Counted from the first letter of the stretch, positions 9,837 to 21,589 are shown. The stretch: 64,000 nucleotides of DNA from Cepaea nemoralis (GCA_014155875.1 JACEFZ010027762.1:1-64000); one strand, 5' to 3'. Numbers and translations are program-made. Notes: a model not told the origin generated them from the sequence alone.

Positions 9837-12832
9837 GTGAGAGTATCAACAAGTTAAATAGGTAGCAATATATGGGGGGTTGTCTTCTGATGATCAGACA
9901 TCTCCTGTCACTCTTGCTTCATGTGAGAGTATCAACAAGTTAAATAGGTAGCAATATATGGGGGGTTGTCTTCTGATGATCAGACATCTCCTGCCACTCT
10001 TGCTTCATGTGAGAGTATCAACAAGTTAAAGAGGTTGAAATATATGGAGGGTTGTCTTCTGATGATCAGACATCTCCTGCCACTCTTGCTTCATGTGAGA
10101 GTATCAACAAGTTAAAGAGGTTGCAATATATGGAGGGTTGACTTCTGATGATCAGACATCTCCTGCCACTCTTGCTTCATGTTATTAGTATCAACAAGTT
10201 AAATAGGTAGCAATATATGGGGGTTGTCTTCTGATGATCAGACATCTCCTGCCACTCTTGCTTCATGTGAGAGTATCAACAAGTTAAATAGGTAGCAATA
10301 TATGGAGGGTTGTCTTCTGATGATCAGACATCTCCTGCCACTCTTGCTTCATGTGAGAGTATCAACAAGTTAAAGAGGTTGCAATATATGGAGGGTTGTC
10401 TTCTGATGATCAGACATCTCCTGCCACTCTTGCTTCATGTTATAGTATCAACAAGTTAAATAGGTAGCAATATATGGGGGGTTGTCTTCTGATGATCAGA
10501 CATCTCCTGCCACTCTTGCTTCATGTGAGAGTATCAACAAGTTAAAGAGGTTGAAATATATGAGGGGTTGTCTTCTGATGATCAGACATCTCCTGCCACT
10601 CTTGCTTCATGTGAGAGTATCAACAAGTTAAATAGGTAGCAATATATGGGGGGTTGCCTTCTGATGATCAGACATCTCCTGCCACTCTTGCTTCATGTGA
10701 GAGTATCAACAAGTTAAATAGGTAGCAATATATGAGGGGTTGTCTTCTGATGATCAGACATCTCCTGCCACTCTTGCTTCATGTGAGAGTATCAACAAGT
10801 TAAAGAGGTTGAAATATATGAGGGGTATCTTCTGATGATCAGACATCTCCTGCCACTCTTGCTTCATGTGAGAGTATCAACAAGTTAAAGAGGTTGAAAT
10901 ATATGAGGGGTATCTTCTGATGATCAGACATCTCCTGCCACTCTTGCTTCATGTGAGAGTATCAACAAGTTAAAGAGGTTGAAATATATGAGGGGTATCT
11001 TCTGATGATCAGACATCTCCTGCCACTCTTGCTTCATGTGAGAGTATCAACAAGTTAAAGAGGTTGAAATATGTGAGGGGTTGGCTTCTGATGATCAGAC
11101 ATCTCCTGCCACTCTTGCTTCATGTGAGAGTATCAACAAGTTAAATAGGTAGCAATATATGAGGGGTTGTCTTCTGATGATCAGACATCTCCTGCCACTC
11201 TTGCTTCATGTGAGAGTATCAACAAGTTAAAGAGGTTGAAATATATGAGGGGTATCTTCTGATGATCAGACATCTCCTGCCACTCTTGCTTCATGTGAGA
11301 GTATCAACAAGTTAAAGAGGTTGAAATATATGAGGGGTATCTTCTGATGATCAGACATCTCCTGCCACTCTTGCTTCATGTGAGAGTATCAACAAGTTAA
11401 AGAGGTTGAAATATGTGAGGGGTTGGCTTCTGATGATCAGACATCTCCTGCCACTCTTGCTTCATGTGAGAGTATCAACAAGTTAAATAGGTAGCAATAT
11501 ATGAGGGGTTGTCTTCTGATGATCAGACATCTCCTGCCACTCTTGCTTCATGTGAGAGTATCAACAAGTTAAAGAGGTTGAAATATATGAGGGGTATCTT
11601 CTGATGATCAGACATCTCCTGCCACTCTTGCTTCATGTGAGAGTATCAACAAGTTAAAGAGGTTGAAATATATGAGGGGTATCTTCTGATGATCAGACAT
11701 CTCCTGCCACTCTTGCTTCATGTGAGAGTATCAACAAGTTAAATAGGTAGAAGTATATGAGGGGTTGTCCTCTGATGATCAGACATCTCCTGTCACTCTT
11801 GCTTCATGTGAGAGTATCAACAAGTTAAAGAGGTTGAAATATATGAGGGGTATCTTCTGATGATCAGACATCTCCTGCCACTCTTGCTTCATGTGAGAGT
11901 ATCAACAAGTTAAAGAGGTTGAAATATATGAGGGGTATCTTCTGATGATCAGACATCTCCTGTCACTCTTGCTTCATGTGAGAGTATCAACAAGTTAAAG
12001 AGGTTGAAATATATGAGGGGTAGCTTGTGATGATCAGACATCTCCTGTCACTCTTGCTTCATGTGAGAGTATCAACAAGTTAAAGAGGTTGAAATATGTG
12101 AGGGGTAGCTTGTGATGATCAGACATCTCCTGTCACTCTTGCTTCATGTGAGAGTATCAACAAGTTAAAGATGTTGAAAATATATGAGGGGTAGCTTGTG
12201 ATGATCAGACATCTCCTGTCACTCTTGCTTCATGTGAGAGTATCAACAAGTTAAAGAGGTTGAAATATGTGAGGGGTAGCTTGTGATGATCAGACATCTC
12301 CTGTCACTCTTGCTTCATGTGAGAGTATCAACAAGTTAAAGATGTTGAAATATATGAGGGGTAGCTTGTGATGATCAGACATCTCCTGTCACTCTTGCTT
12401 CATGTGAGAGTATCAACAAGTTAAAGAGGTTGAAATATGTGAGGGGTAGCTTGTGATGATCAGACATCTCCTGTCACTCTTGCTTCATGTGAGAGTATCA
12501 ACAAGTTAAAGAGGTTGAAATATATGAGGGGTAGCTTGTGATGATCAGACATCTCCTGTCACTCCTGCTTCATGTGAGAGTATCAACAAGTTAAAGATGT
12601 TGAAATATATGAGGGGTATCTTCTGATGATCAGACATCTCCTGTCACTCTTGCTTCATGTGAGAGTATCAACAAGTTAAAGAGGTTGAAATATGTGAGGG
12701 GTAGCTTGTGATGATCAGACATCTCCTGTCACTCTTGCTTCATGTGAGAGTATCAACAAGTTAAAGATGTTGAAATATATGAGGGGTAACTTCTGATGAT
12801 CAGACATCTCCTGTCACTCTTGCTTCATGTGA
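9837..12832. repeat. 85/86-bp satellite-like array, about 35 copies
   Basis: Each unit has gagtatcaacaagttaaa, a variable part, the palindromic tctgatgatcagac, then ctcttgcttcatgt. Units fall into types (aataggtagcaatatatg, aagaggttgaaatatatg, agatgttgaaatatatg). The types recur in blocks: multi-unit blocks in 10700-11750, and near-alternating pairs in 12080-12800. It fills half of intron 1. Confidence 0.96.
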
Positions 12833-13007
12833 AGTAAGGCAGTTTCATGCCAGTGAGACATACTAAGCCAACATTTTCATAATTAAACAACAAACAAAGG
12901 GCTATGAGTTACATGGTGGCCACCTGTATCATGTGAGAGAAAACACTCCGGTCCTCATCAAATGAAGCTGGGTCTATACCTTGAGGAGTTATCATCATTT
13001 GTTCTTC

Positions 13008-13140
13008 CAGATGGTGTTCGCTCTGTCTGTGCAGATCTTGGTCCATGGTGTTCTAAATCAGTTCTCTTGATGATAGTCCTCCAGGCCCCATCGTAGGCCA
13101 TCCAGCATAATTTCTTTCAGTCTGCCTCTTCTATCTTGAG
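13008..13140 (-). mobile_element. LINE 3' fragment (family A)
   Basis: gcagatcttggtccatggtg, ttctcttgatgatagtcctc and catccagcataatttctttc align with 5310-5410 of the family A relic. Short, no open frame. Confidence 0.7.
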
Positions 13141-13164
13141 AAGTACAGGAAAATAATCAAGTTA

Positions 13165-13236
13165 CCACTGCTGGGTAATCAAACCCAAGGCCACTATGTC
13201 TGTAGGCTAGTGCACTAACCACTATGCCACATGGAC
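13165..13236 (-). repeat. tRNA-like SINE head
   Basis: The minus strand reads ATGTGGCATAGTGGTTAGTG and GGGTTTGATTACCC, a good A-box/B-box pair at tRNA spacing. No paired acceptor stem is seen. Confidence 0.5.
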
Positions 13237-13499
13237 TGCATAAGTCAAGTAAGAAGTAAAGGACTTGTTTCCATGCCTTGAGATGTCTTGGGTATATGGT
13301 GCCAGCCCAGTTTTATTTTTGACCTATTTTGGACTTGGTCAACCTGAGAGCCAAAGTCAGTTGGGGATTCCATCATGTGATCACCAGGTCAATAGGCAGG
13401 TGTGCCAGCCTCTGTGCCATCATGGCTCCAATTGCCTGTCTATAATGAGAAAAACTTAAATACCATTAAGTGTCACTTTACCATCCATGTCATCCACAG

Positions 13500-13586
13500 C
13501 TTTTGGAATCTGAAGAGTGCAAACATTAATTGTGTGGATGCCAGCGGAGACACACCTCTACACCTGGCTGCCCTGAATGGACATAA
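13500..13586 (+). CDS. ANKS1: ANKS1 exon 2 (ankyrin repeat 1, first part)
   Basis: The acceptor is catccacag at 13499; the first base completes the split Ser codon. It encodes FWNLKSANINCVDASG and then DTPLHLAALNGHK. The family has IW..PNVNC followed by TPLHHAALNGHK at the same place. The donor CATAA|GTAAGC at 13586 splits the Lys codon of NGHK, exactly where the next exon resumes. The TPLHLAA helix signature is intact. Residues about 49-77. Confidence 0.92.
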
Positions 13587-13608
13587 GTAAGCCTTTGTTT
13601 GTTACATG

Positions 13609-13790
13609 TGATCATCATCATCAAGTACCATGCCGATCAGTGTCGATGTTCATGGTTCCCCATATCACACTTTCACCAGAGTCACGGATCAGGCCAGTAA
13701 TCTTGTCCCAATTATACCAGTTGGTCAAGCCGTCTAGGTATTTATTCCTTTGTCTTCCTCTTGCTATTTCTTATTACATTTGCCAGAGTT
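13609..13790 (-). mobile_element. LINE 3' end (family B)
   Basis: Starts with catcatcatcaagtaccatg and continues through ttggtcaagccgtctaggta, matching the starts of the relics at 4357 and 14083. Only the 3' end survives. It lies 20 bp after exon 2. Confidence 0.7.
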
Positions 13791-14082
13791 CACTAAGTTT
13801 TAAAGTTTACTTCTCATCATAGTAGAGTAAAGAAAGGGGCCCTTTTACATGGTTTATGGGATATATGGTGCTAGACCATGTTGTATAGACCAGTGGGCAA
13901 TCAGTATCACACTGACTGCCTTGACCACCTTTTAGAGGGGTGGGTTCATTGTGGGGTCTTTGTGCTGAAGCCTAAACTTGGTTGTGATAATTTCATGATA
14001 CGCAGAGCTGTAAGATGGTTAGTGGGGCCTTCTTCTGTGCTGAACATGCTGAGGAAGAGAGGCAGATGAAGACAGAAATTAT

Positions 14083-16080
14083 CATCATCATATGCCATGC
14101 CTATAAGCATGACCATCATGTTTCACCATCTCACATGATCACCAGAATCGTTGATCAGCTCTGTGTTTTTGTCTCAACCATGTCGTGTGGCCAAGCCATC
14201 TATTTGTTTGCCTCTGTGCCTTCCCCTTCTATTTTCCCCCTCAGTCTTGCCAGTTGTCATCAAGTACTCCAGTTTATTTTGTCTCATAACGTGCCCACAA
14301 AATCTTGACTGTCCCTGTTTAGTTTCTTGGAGCAGTTTACGGTTTTCATTTGTTTCTTGTAGAACTTGCTCATTGGTATTTTGGTCTGTCTGTGGTATTC
14401 TTTGCATTTTACCACAGAAACCATATTTCCACTGCCATTAGATGTTTTTCAGCTTGTCTGCTCATTTTCCAGTGTCACATCCATACAAAACTACATGTTA
14501 CAACACTCTTTTTCTTGTTGTAATTGACATCTTCTTAGAAGATAGAATTATTTATGTGGAAAACTTCACAGTGGGCAATAAATAGCAAAATAAGCAACAT
14601 CATTGGCATTAATATATTGGACAACAGAGAAGATGCAAGACTCTTCATAAGTAGTGTCTGTCCTGTGGAACTATTCTACAATGGACAGAATAGTTGGTGG
14701 GCAGCCGATCTTCTTCAGCACCTTGAACAGACCCTCATGATTGATCAAATTGTGAGATCGATGAAGGCAACAAACAGTGGCTGATTCTGTTCATAGCATT
14801 TTTCTTGCAGCTGTTGCAGTGAGAATATCATATCAATGGTAGACCGGTTCTGTCGAAAGGTACAGTGTGATTCGGGGTAGACTTGATCTCCCAAGGCTTG
14901 AGGTCTGTGCAGAGAAATTCTGGCAAATATTTTCCCAACGATACACAAGAAGTGAGATACCCCTATAGTTGTTACAACCACTCCAGCTCTCCTTGTTCTT
15001 GTACAGTGTTATGATGCTAGAATCTTTTAAATCCTGTCGGACCTGTCCTTCTCACCAGCAAAGCTGTATAAGCTGGTGGATATGTAGAGTGAGCGTGTCT
15101 TGCCCACACCTGATAACCTCTATTGGAATCCCATCCTTACCTGGGGCCTTGCCATAAGCAAGTCCATATAGTGCTCTACCCATATATCCATCTGTTGTTT
15201 CTTATCAGTGATGATTTCTCCAATCAAGGTTTTCAGTGGTGCACTTCTTGTAATGGACCCCTATGCCTTCTTTATCCCTGTATACATGGCTCTGATGTTT
15301 CCCTTATTACTTCGCATGTTGAATGCACTCACATAACTTGATCCAACAGTCATTTGCACACTGTGTGGTTGCCTTTGCACATCCTTCCTAGCTTGTTTCA
15401 GCTCACTTTGAGTGTTTCATGTTTTTCTTTCCTTGTTACTCAAGAGAGCTGTCTTCATTCTATCAACCAAGGGCTGAGTGTCTTTGCTGTTTGCTGCAAA
15501 CCAGCCCTGCCTCTTATGATACACAGTGCCATACATTGCTGTTTTGTAAAGTTTCCACTTTTCATTTGCTGTACAATTTTCTGATGTACCAGCCTTCAAG
15601 TTGCTGTTAAAACTCAAAACACTTATCAGGATTTTTAATGTTGACAATATTAATCCTGGGGATAGTTTTATTTATCTGTGGAGATTCTCTTTTGTCTCAG
15701 TCAAACCGTTGTAACAACTGAAGAATGATTAGTATCTTGTGGTAACTTCGAGTTAATGATGTTTAATTCTGATGTTGTCTCTGTGTGATGGTGAGGTCCA
15801 ACTGGTGCCAGTAGCTGTATCTTGGCTGTTTCCATTTGACCTTATGCTGCTCTTTTGTTTTAAAAAACAAGTTTGTGATACACAAGTCATTTCTGGTGCA
15901 ATGCTTCTGTATTCTTGGTTGGAAAATGCATGCTGTATCTCTTTTACACCCAAGTATAATATGCATAGCTTCCTTCTGTATCCTCTCCAATCTTTCAACC
16001 TGCTTATGGCTGAGAGTAAGGATTTACCAACACATACTAAAAAACAGAAAGGTCCAGACCCTTGTATAGAAGACATAGAT
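14083..16080 (-). mobile_element. Nearly full-length but dead LINE (family B), possibly composite
   Basis: Read on the minus strand from high to low coordinates: an endonuclease C-terminal part (LCITNLFFKTKEQHKVKW, WHQLDLTITQRQHQN, about 15880-15763); the RT N-terminal region (15647-15417); RT fingers/palm (FLCIVGKIFARISLHRPQAL and NRSTIDMIFSLQQLQEKCYE, then FVAFIDL, 14981-14745); and a C-terminal block (RFCGHVMRQNKLEYLMTTGK, 14407-14174). A GAT-type tail lies at 14083. Stops and frameshifts divide all blocks. At 16070-15890, ERIQKEAMHIILGCKRDTA looks like the C-terminus of a different LINE joined in front. Confidence 0.8.
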
Positions 16081-16319
16081 GGCGCTGCTCACAGTTTGCC
16101 ACCACCATTTTTGTTGTGGATGCATGTAGTCAAGTGAAGGGCTCATTAACATGTCAGGGGAGTATTCGGTCTATGGTGCTCATATTTTAACTGGCACTCG
16201 ATGGGTGATGTGGACAGTATCACACAAACCGCCTCTACTTCCCTGGACATTTCCTGTTTCCTACCTCAGGCTGGGCTAACCTTGGAGGCCAGGGCAGTTT
16301 AAAATATCCTCAATGGAGA

Positions 16320-16383
16320 TTTGAACACATAATTGCTAGACCAACTGGCAAGTGTCTAGCCACTATACCACTGAGCCTGTCTG
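16320..16383 (-). repeat. tRNA-like SINE head
   Basis: The minus strand reads GCTCAGTGGTATAGTGGCTA, a clear A-box/D-arm, but the B-box side is degenerate. Probably a SINE relic. Confidence 0.4.
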
Positions 16384-16524
16384 TTCTAGTGTGGTGAACA
16401 CATTTAGTTAGGGAGAACAGTGAAGTTTTGAATTTGTAGTAAATGTAATGCCCAAACAATCATATGCTTGTATGTGTGAAAGTATGAGGAAACTATAAAT
16501 GTGGGCTAGTAGGCAACAATGCAT

Positions 16525-17222
16525 TGTCAGAAACAACTTGGGAGCCACTGGTGTAGTAGTCAGGAACAGCTTCTGGTGTAGTAGTCTGAAACAGCTTGGG
16601 AACCACTGGTGTTGTAGTCTGAAACAGCTTGGGAACCACTGGTGTGGTAGTTAGAAACAGCTTGGAAGCTACTGGTGTAGTATGTAGTCTGAAACAGCAT
16701 GAGGGTCATTGGTATAGTAGTCTTAAACAGCTTGGAAACCACTGATGTAGAAGTCAGAAACAGCTTGGGAACCACTGGTGTAGTAGTTAAAAACAGCTTG
16801 GGAGCCACTTGTGTAATTGTCTAAAACAGCTTGGGAACTACTGGTGTAATTGTCTCAAACAGCTTGGGAACTACTGGTGTAGTAGTCTGAAACATCTTGG
16901 GAACCACTGATGTAGTAGTCTGAAACAGCTTGGAAGCCACTGGTGTAGTATGTAGTCTGAAACAGCATGAGGGTCATTTGTATAGTAGTCTTAAACAGCT
17001 TGAGAACAATTAGTGTAGTAGTCTGAAACAGCTTGGGAACCACTGGTGTAGTAGTCTCAAACAGCTTGGGAGCCACTGGTGTACTATGTAGTGTGAAACA
17101 GATTGGGGGTCATTTGTATAGTAGTCTTAAACAGCTTGGGAACCACTAGTGCAGTAGTCTGAAACAGCTTGGGAACCACTGGTGTAGTAGTCTGAAGCAG
17201 CTTGGGAGCCACTGGTGTAAGG
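16525..17222. repeat. 33-bp minisatellite, about 20 copies
   Basis: agcttgggaaccactggtgt alternates with agtagtctgaaac at a period of about 33 bp. The minus strand gives VPKLFQTTTPV-like 11-residue repeats because 33 is divisible by three. It ends about 150 bp before exon 3. Confidence 0.95.
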
Positions 17223-17373
17223 AGTGGCACACTGAGGTCAATGACTAAATCTGTCCATGGCTATTTTCCTATAGCTGGTTGTTGGCAGTCTCGAGGATTA
17301 ACACAACTGATCACACAACAGTTAAATGATATTCTCTTTCACTGTTCATGGGATGTGTTGCTTTCATTAACAG

Positions 17374-17530
17374 AGAGATCGTCTCCATTCTCTTGGACTG
17401 CGAGGCATCACCAACTATCTTGGACAGTCAGGATTGTTCACCTCTGCACTTGGCTGCGTGGAATGGGCACACAGATATTTGTAAACAGCTGATCACGGCC
17501 TCTGATGACCTGGCCTTTGTTAACCTACAG
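17374..17530 (+). CDS. ANKS1: ANKS1 exon 3 (end of ankyrin repeat 1, ankyrin repeat 2)
   Basis: The acceptor is ttcattaacag at 17373; one base completes Lys. It reads EIVSILLDCEASPTILD, then CSPLHLAAWNGHTDICKQLI, ending AFVNLQ before CAG|GTGATT. LHLAAWNGH matches the family's IHLAAWKGD repeat 2. The VNLQ end corresponds to the family's VNEQ exon end and is in phase 0. Residues 78-129. No frameshift or stop. Confidence 0.92.
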
Positions 17531-18294
17531 GTGATTTGACATGCCTCCCACTCTCCAGCTGTATGTTCTTGAGGTTGTTGTCATTTCCCAGTATGAGAAT
17601 GTGTTCAAGAATCAAGGCATGCATTAATGAATGTTTGTTGTTTATCAGCAATTGTTTTAGCCATTCTCCATGTTATAGATTCATATAATAGTACTGATTT
17701 AATGTTAGGATTAAATATTCTGAGTTTGGTATATGTTTACTTTTTGGTTTTTACATATAACATTTCTTCATCAAAGTCTTGTGTGTCACAAATGGAGGTG
17801 AATGTCACCAGAATATTCAGCAAAGCAGTAAATGAGTTTGAGATGTTTTCAATAACTGCACAAGGCAAAAATAAGTGTTCATTATTTATGTATTTGTTTC
17901 ACTACATGTGATCTATGTGCTTAATTAGCTGTTTTGGCAGATATTTCAAGGGCACTTAGACAAATCCATGGTGTTCAGTCCCTTTATCAGATTATTGGGG
18001 AACTTGGCTCTCTGAACAGATGTGTCCGGGCACTTAGATACACTCATGCCCTGATGGGGACTGGAACACACGACCACGCTGACATCTGAGGAAAGACTAA
18101 ACAAGGCAGTAAAGACCTTCATAGAAAGCCACACTAAAGAGTGTCACATGTTACACACCCAGGTTAGAATAGGAAAGACTATAAATGGATGAATGTCACA
18201 TGTTACACACCCAGGGTAGAAGGGGAAAGACTAAATGGATGAATGATTATGGTTAAGATGTGCATAATTGAATGTGGGCTGTTTGCTGTTGCAG
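17531..18294. other. Intron 3
   Basis: Contains a two-copy direct repeat of about 55 bp (gtgtcacatgttacacaccc at 18140 and gaatgtcacatgttacacac at 18192). It also has the motif gaggaaagactaaacaaggc (18089), which recurs in the 50-bp array of intron 4. No other features. Confidence 0.7.
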
Positions 18295-18369
18295 ACTCGA
18301 GACGGGAACACAGCTCTGCACTTCTCTGCTCAGCACGGCCATGACAGCACACTGTGTCTGCTGCTTCAG
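18295..18369 (+). CDS. ANKS1: ANKS1 exon 4 (ankyrin repeat 3)
   Basis: Acceptor gctgttgcag at 18294, donor CTTCAG|GTGAGT at 18369; 25 whole codons in phase 0-0. It encodes TRDGNTALHFSAQHGHDSTL and LLLQ. The family has ETALHCAAQYGHSEVV and VLLEE here, so the repeat is complete apart from its final turn, which sits on exon 5. Residues 130-154. It is the shortest coding exon and follows the shortest intron (764 bp). Confidence 0.92.
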
Positions 18370-18419
18370 GTGAGTGCTCTGTGGAAGCATCAGCTGCCAG
18401 GTTGATCTGTTGTCTTGAG

Positions 18420-18590
18420 GAGACCTTGTCATGTCCTTAGGGCTGACAGGGAATCTGGATAGAGCCTAGGCTTACATATCCACAATTGTCTGAAGGAGAA
18501 CTTGTCAGGGCAGACAGGGAAACTTGGTGGCACACTGGATAGAGCCTAGGCTTACATCCACAGTTGTCTGTGTTCTATCCCAATTGGGAG
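18420..18590. repeat. Two-copy imperfect direct repeat
   Basis: tggatagagcctaggcttac occurs at about 18456 and 18538 with similar flanks (ggctgacagggaa / ggcagacagggaa). Period near 82 bp. Confidence 0.75.
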
Positions 18591-18764
18591 GTTAAAAAAT
18601 AATCCTTTGTGTCATTAGGTGACAGGAGTAGACTAGCTATGACTAGACAGTCCATGATGTGACCAGACAGAAGATTCTAGGATAAGACATAACTTCTTCT
18701 TCTTCTTATAGTAGGCTTTCTGATCGTGATTTTCAAATTGATCATTTACTATTGGGAGACCACA

Positions 18765-19985
18765 GATAGATAGGCCTTGAAAAACCAAATCTAACGGTAC
18801 CTCAATGAGTTGTGTGTCTCAATTCTAAGCTGAGTTATGTAAATTTGAGTGTCGTGACCTTTTGACTAAAATTTCACAAAAGAGTGCTCACTGGAGGAAT
18901 TTTTTGCGTCCTGGTCAAAATCTGGCCCAGATTATCAAAATTTGGTGTTTTTTGAGACTATCTGTTTTGTTTATAAACGAACATCTTAGCAACCATACAT
19001 CACTGCGATCGGGGTTGCAAGGCCTAACTGGTCATGTCATTTATTTTTTATATGATGTCTGGTGACCTAATTAGGAAGTAAAAATGGCCGCAAATTATTT
19101 TGCTAATTAATTACTATTTCACAAATTAGCGTACGTTTTCTTAATTTTAGCTTTAAAAATTACCAGATGAATTTGGTAATATGCGGAATGATGCTACAGA
19201 CCTTATGGTGTCTTTGCTGTGTCAGTATGATGTGTGGTGACCTAATTAGCAATTAAAAATGGCCGCTAATTAATTACTATTTCACAAATTAGCGTACGTT
19301 TTCTTAATTTTAGCTTTCAAAATTACCAGATGAATTTGGTAATATGCGGAATGATGCTACAGACCTTATGGTGTCTTTGCTGTGTCAGTATGATGTGTGG
19401 TGACCTAATTAGCAATTAAAAATGGCCACTAATTAATTACTATTTCACAAATTAGCGTACGTTTTCTTAGTTTTAGCTTTAAAAATTACCAGATGACTTT
19501 GGTAATATGCGGAATGATGCTACAGACCTTATGGTGTCTTTGCTGTGTCAGTATGATGTGTGGTGACCTAATTAGCAATTAAAAATGGCCGCTAATTAAT
19601 TACTATTTCACAAATTAGCGTACGTTTTCTTAATCTTAGCTTTAAAAATTACCAGATGAATTTGGTAATATGCGGAATGATGCTACAGACCTTATGGTGT
19701 CTTTGCTGTGTCAGTATGATGTGTGGTGACCTAATTAGCAATTAAAAATGGCCGCTAATTAATTACTATTTCACAAATTAGCGTACGTTTTCTTAATTTT
19801 AGCTTTAAAAAATTACCAGATGAATTTGGTAATATGCGGAATGATGCTACAGACCTTATGGTGTCTTTGCTGTGTCAGTATGATGTGTGGTGACCTAATT
19901 AGCAATTAAAATGAGCAATTAGGCCTGGCAACCCTGGTCGCAGTGATGTATGGTTGCTAAGATGTTCGTTTAAAAACAAAATTGA
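18765..19985. mobile_element. Inverted-repeat element enclosing five 163-bp tandem repeats
   Basis: 18975-19027 and 19919-19971 are inverted copies of each other (53 bp, about 4 mismatches), with partial pairing out to 18961 and 19985. Between them lie five tandem units of 163-164 bp (19052-19916), each with gtgacctaattagcaatt, aatggccgctaattaattac and tatgcggaatgatgctacag. Upstream, 18765-18850 (ctaacggtacctcaatgag, ctaagctgagttatg) resembles 56450-56530 of the 980-bp element in intron 11. The layout resembles the bivalve 'pearl' elements, in which tandem units of about 160 bp lie inside inverted ends. No transposase is seen. Confidence 0.75.
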
Positions 19986-20340
19986 TTCAATGAAATAATA
20001 CTCTCGCTTTGACTCGGCCTCACCAAAATCAACTCATTGAGCACTGATTATTATTGGTTATCACAGGTATATTATTGGGACAAATGGTTGTTATGAGGTT
20101 CGTCTAAAACAAAATTAGTAAATTTGCACACAAGTGTCAACAGATGAATATGTACTCGTATAGTTTGCCGTTAATAATCTTTATTAATATTATATAACAG
20201 ATTTATATTTTTATTATTACAATATATATGCAACTTTACATCAGTTGATTCTGAAAAGAGCCTGAAAAGAAAGAAGAAAAACAAGATTAATAAAATGCTG
20301 TAAAATAACATGAAGAAGTTATAAATTATTAATTATTTCA

Positions 20341-20600
20341 GATTTGCATCTAACTAGTCAGGAACTACGGACAGAAGGTGACACTGTCATTGCAAAGAAA
20401 GGTTCCGGTGCTTTTGCTTCGATCACAAGTAGCCTGACTATGGAAGTAAACAAGAAAAGTATGCAGAAAGCCAAAGAAGATTAATAAACTGAACACTTAT
20501 GCATTGAATTGTTCGATGTGCAATGAGGATGATTTGTCGACTGTGAACACTTATGCATTGAATTGTTCGATGTGCAATGAGGATGATTTGTCGACTGTGA
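20341..20600 (+). pseudogene. Possible small coding remnant with an 18-codon duplication
   Basis: After tattaattatttcag, a 47-codon open frame (TSQELRTEGDTVIAKKGSGA, EVNKKSMQKAKED) ends at TAATAA (20482). In a different frame, a 54-bp direct repeat (20491-20598) reads NTYALNCSMCNEDDLSTV twice and stops at TGA. It could be a degraded transposon protein exon, or chance. Unrecognised. Confidence 0.15.
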
Positions 20601-20708
20601 ACTCTGAGAAGAAATGAAAAAGAAATTAAAGATACTGTATATTTATTTTTAAAAAGTTGTACATAATAATAAATAGTTACTAAAACTATAAAGGTAAATT
20701 CAACTCAC

Positions 20709-20797
20709 CGTAGAAAAATGTCCTTAATTAGAGAAATACTACCTCTGTTGGCGACTGACCTGTCTTGGCATTCAATATCTCTTCTGTCTTCCAGAAC
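20709..20797 (-). CDS. Candidate minus-strand exon, copy 1 of 3
   Basis: On the minus strand, a strong acceptor (ttttattttctcttttcag) is followed by 89 open bases and a consensus donor (CTACG|GTGAGT). In the open frame it reads VLEDRRDIECQDRSVANRGS then ISLIKDIFLR. Identical blocks lie at 21295-21383 and 21896-21984, with Thr for Ala (SVTN) in both. Protein unrecognised. It may be a real exon of a gene nested in ANKS1 intron 4, or part of the amplified repeat. Confidence 0.25.
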
Positions 20798-20993
20798 CTG
20801 AAAAGAGAAAATAAAAAGATTACTAAATCTGAAAAAATAAAAAAAATGCTGTAAAATAACATGAAGATTTATACATTATTAATTAAAGGTATATTTTTTT
20901 TAAAAATGTTTTACATTATAATAAATTGATCTTAAAATTATGAAGAAGTTATAAATTATAAAGTATTAAATTTAAATCTGACGAGAAAAGAAA

Positions 20994-21215
20994 CGGTCTC
21001 TGTGGCTAAGGGCTTGCGAACGCGGTTTGTGAGCCTGTATACCCGGGTTCGAAACACAGTGGTGCTGGTTTTTTCGAAAAAGGTATAGGGGTCCGGTCGT
21101 TCAGAAAGCAATGGCAAACTACTGAACGTAACACTTGCCTAGTACATCAACAGCAGCTGATAATGCTAGGTGTTGACTGCAACGTCCCGTAAGGGGTACG
21201 CAACAAATTTTAAAT
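20994..21215 (+). mobile_element. tRNA-derived SINE (family 1), in unit 1
   Basis: The head has A box TGGCTAAGGGCT and B box GGGTTCGAAAC. The body contains gttcagaaagcaatggcaaa and ctactgaacgtaa and ends cgtcccgtaaggggtacgca. This body is shared by six other loci in the window. Confidence 0.85.
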
Positions 21216-21294
21216 TTTAATATGTATTAAAAAACCTTTGTTTTACAGTATAATAAATAGATATTAAAACTATAAAGGTATAAATTCAACTCAC

Positions 21295-21383
21295 CGTAGA
21301 AAAATGTCCTTAATTAGAGAAATACTACCTCTGTTGGTGACTGACCTGTCTTGGCATTCAATATCTCTTCTGTCTTCCAGAAC
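21295..21383 (-). CDS. Candidate minus-strand exon, copy 2 of 3
   Basis: Same borders and frame as 20709-20797, with one replacement (Ala to Thr). Identical to copy 3. Confidence 0.22.
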
Positions 21384-21589
21384 CTGAAAAGAGAAAATAA
21401 AAAGATTACTAAATCTGAAAAAATAAAAAAAAATGCTGTAAAATAACATGAAGAATTTATACATTATTAATTAAAGGTATATTTATTTTAAAAATGTTTT
21501 ACATTATAATAAATTGATCTTAAAAATTATAAGATAGATAACATGAAGAAGTTATAAATTATAAATTATTAAATCTAAATCTGACGAGA

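Noticed and set aside
9837..12832. CRISPR-like regular repeat
   Set aside because: Units are directly adjacent with no unique spacers, and the DNA is eukaryotic.
13877..14069. Short plus-strand frames in the 13.8-14.4 kb region
   Set aside because: No homology or splice support; those from 14083 on are antisense to a LINE relic.
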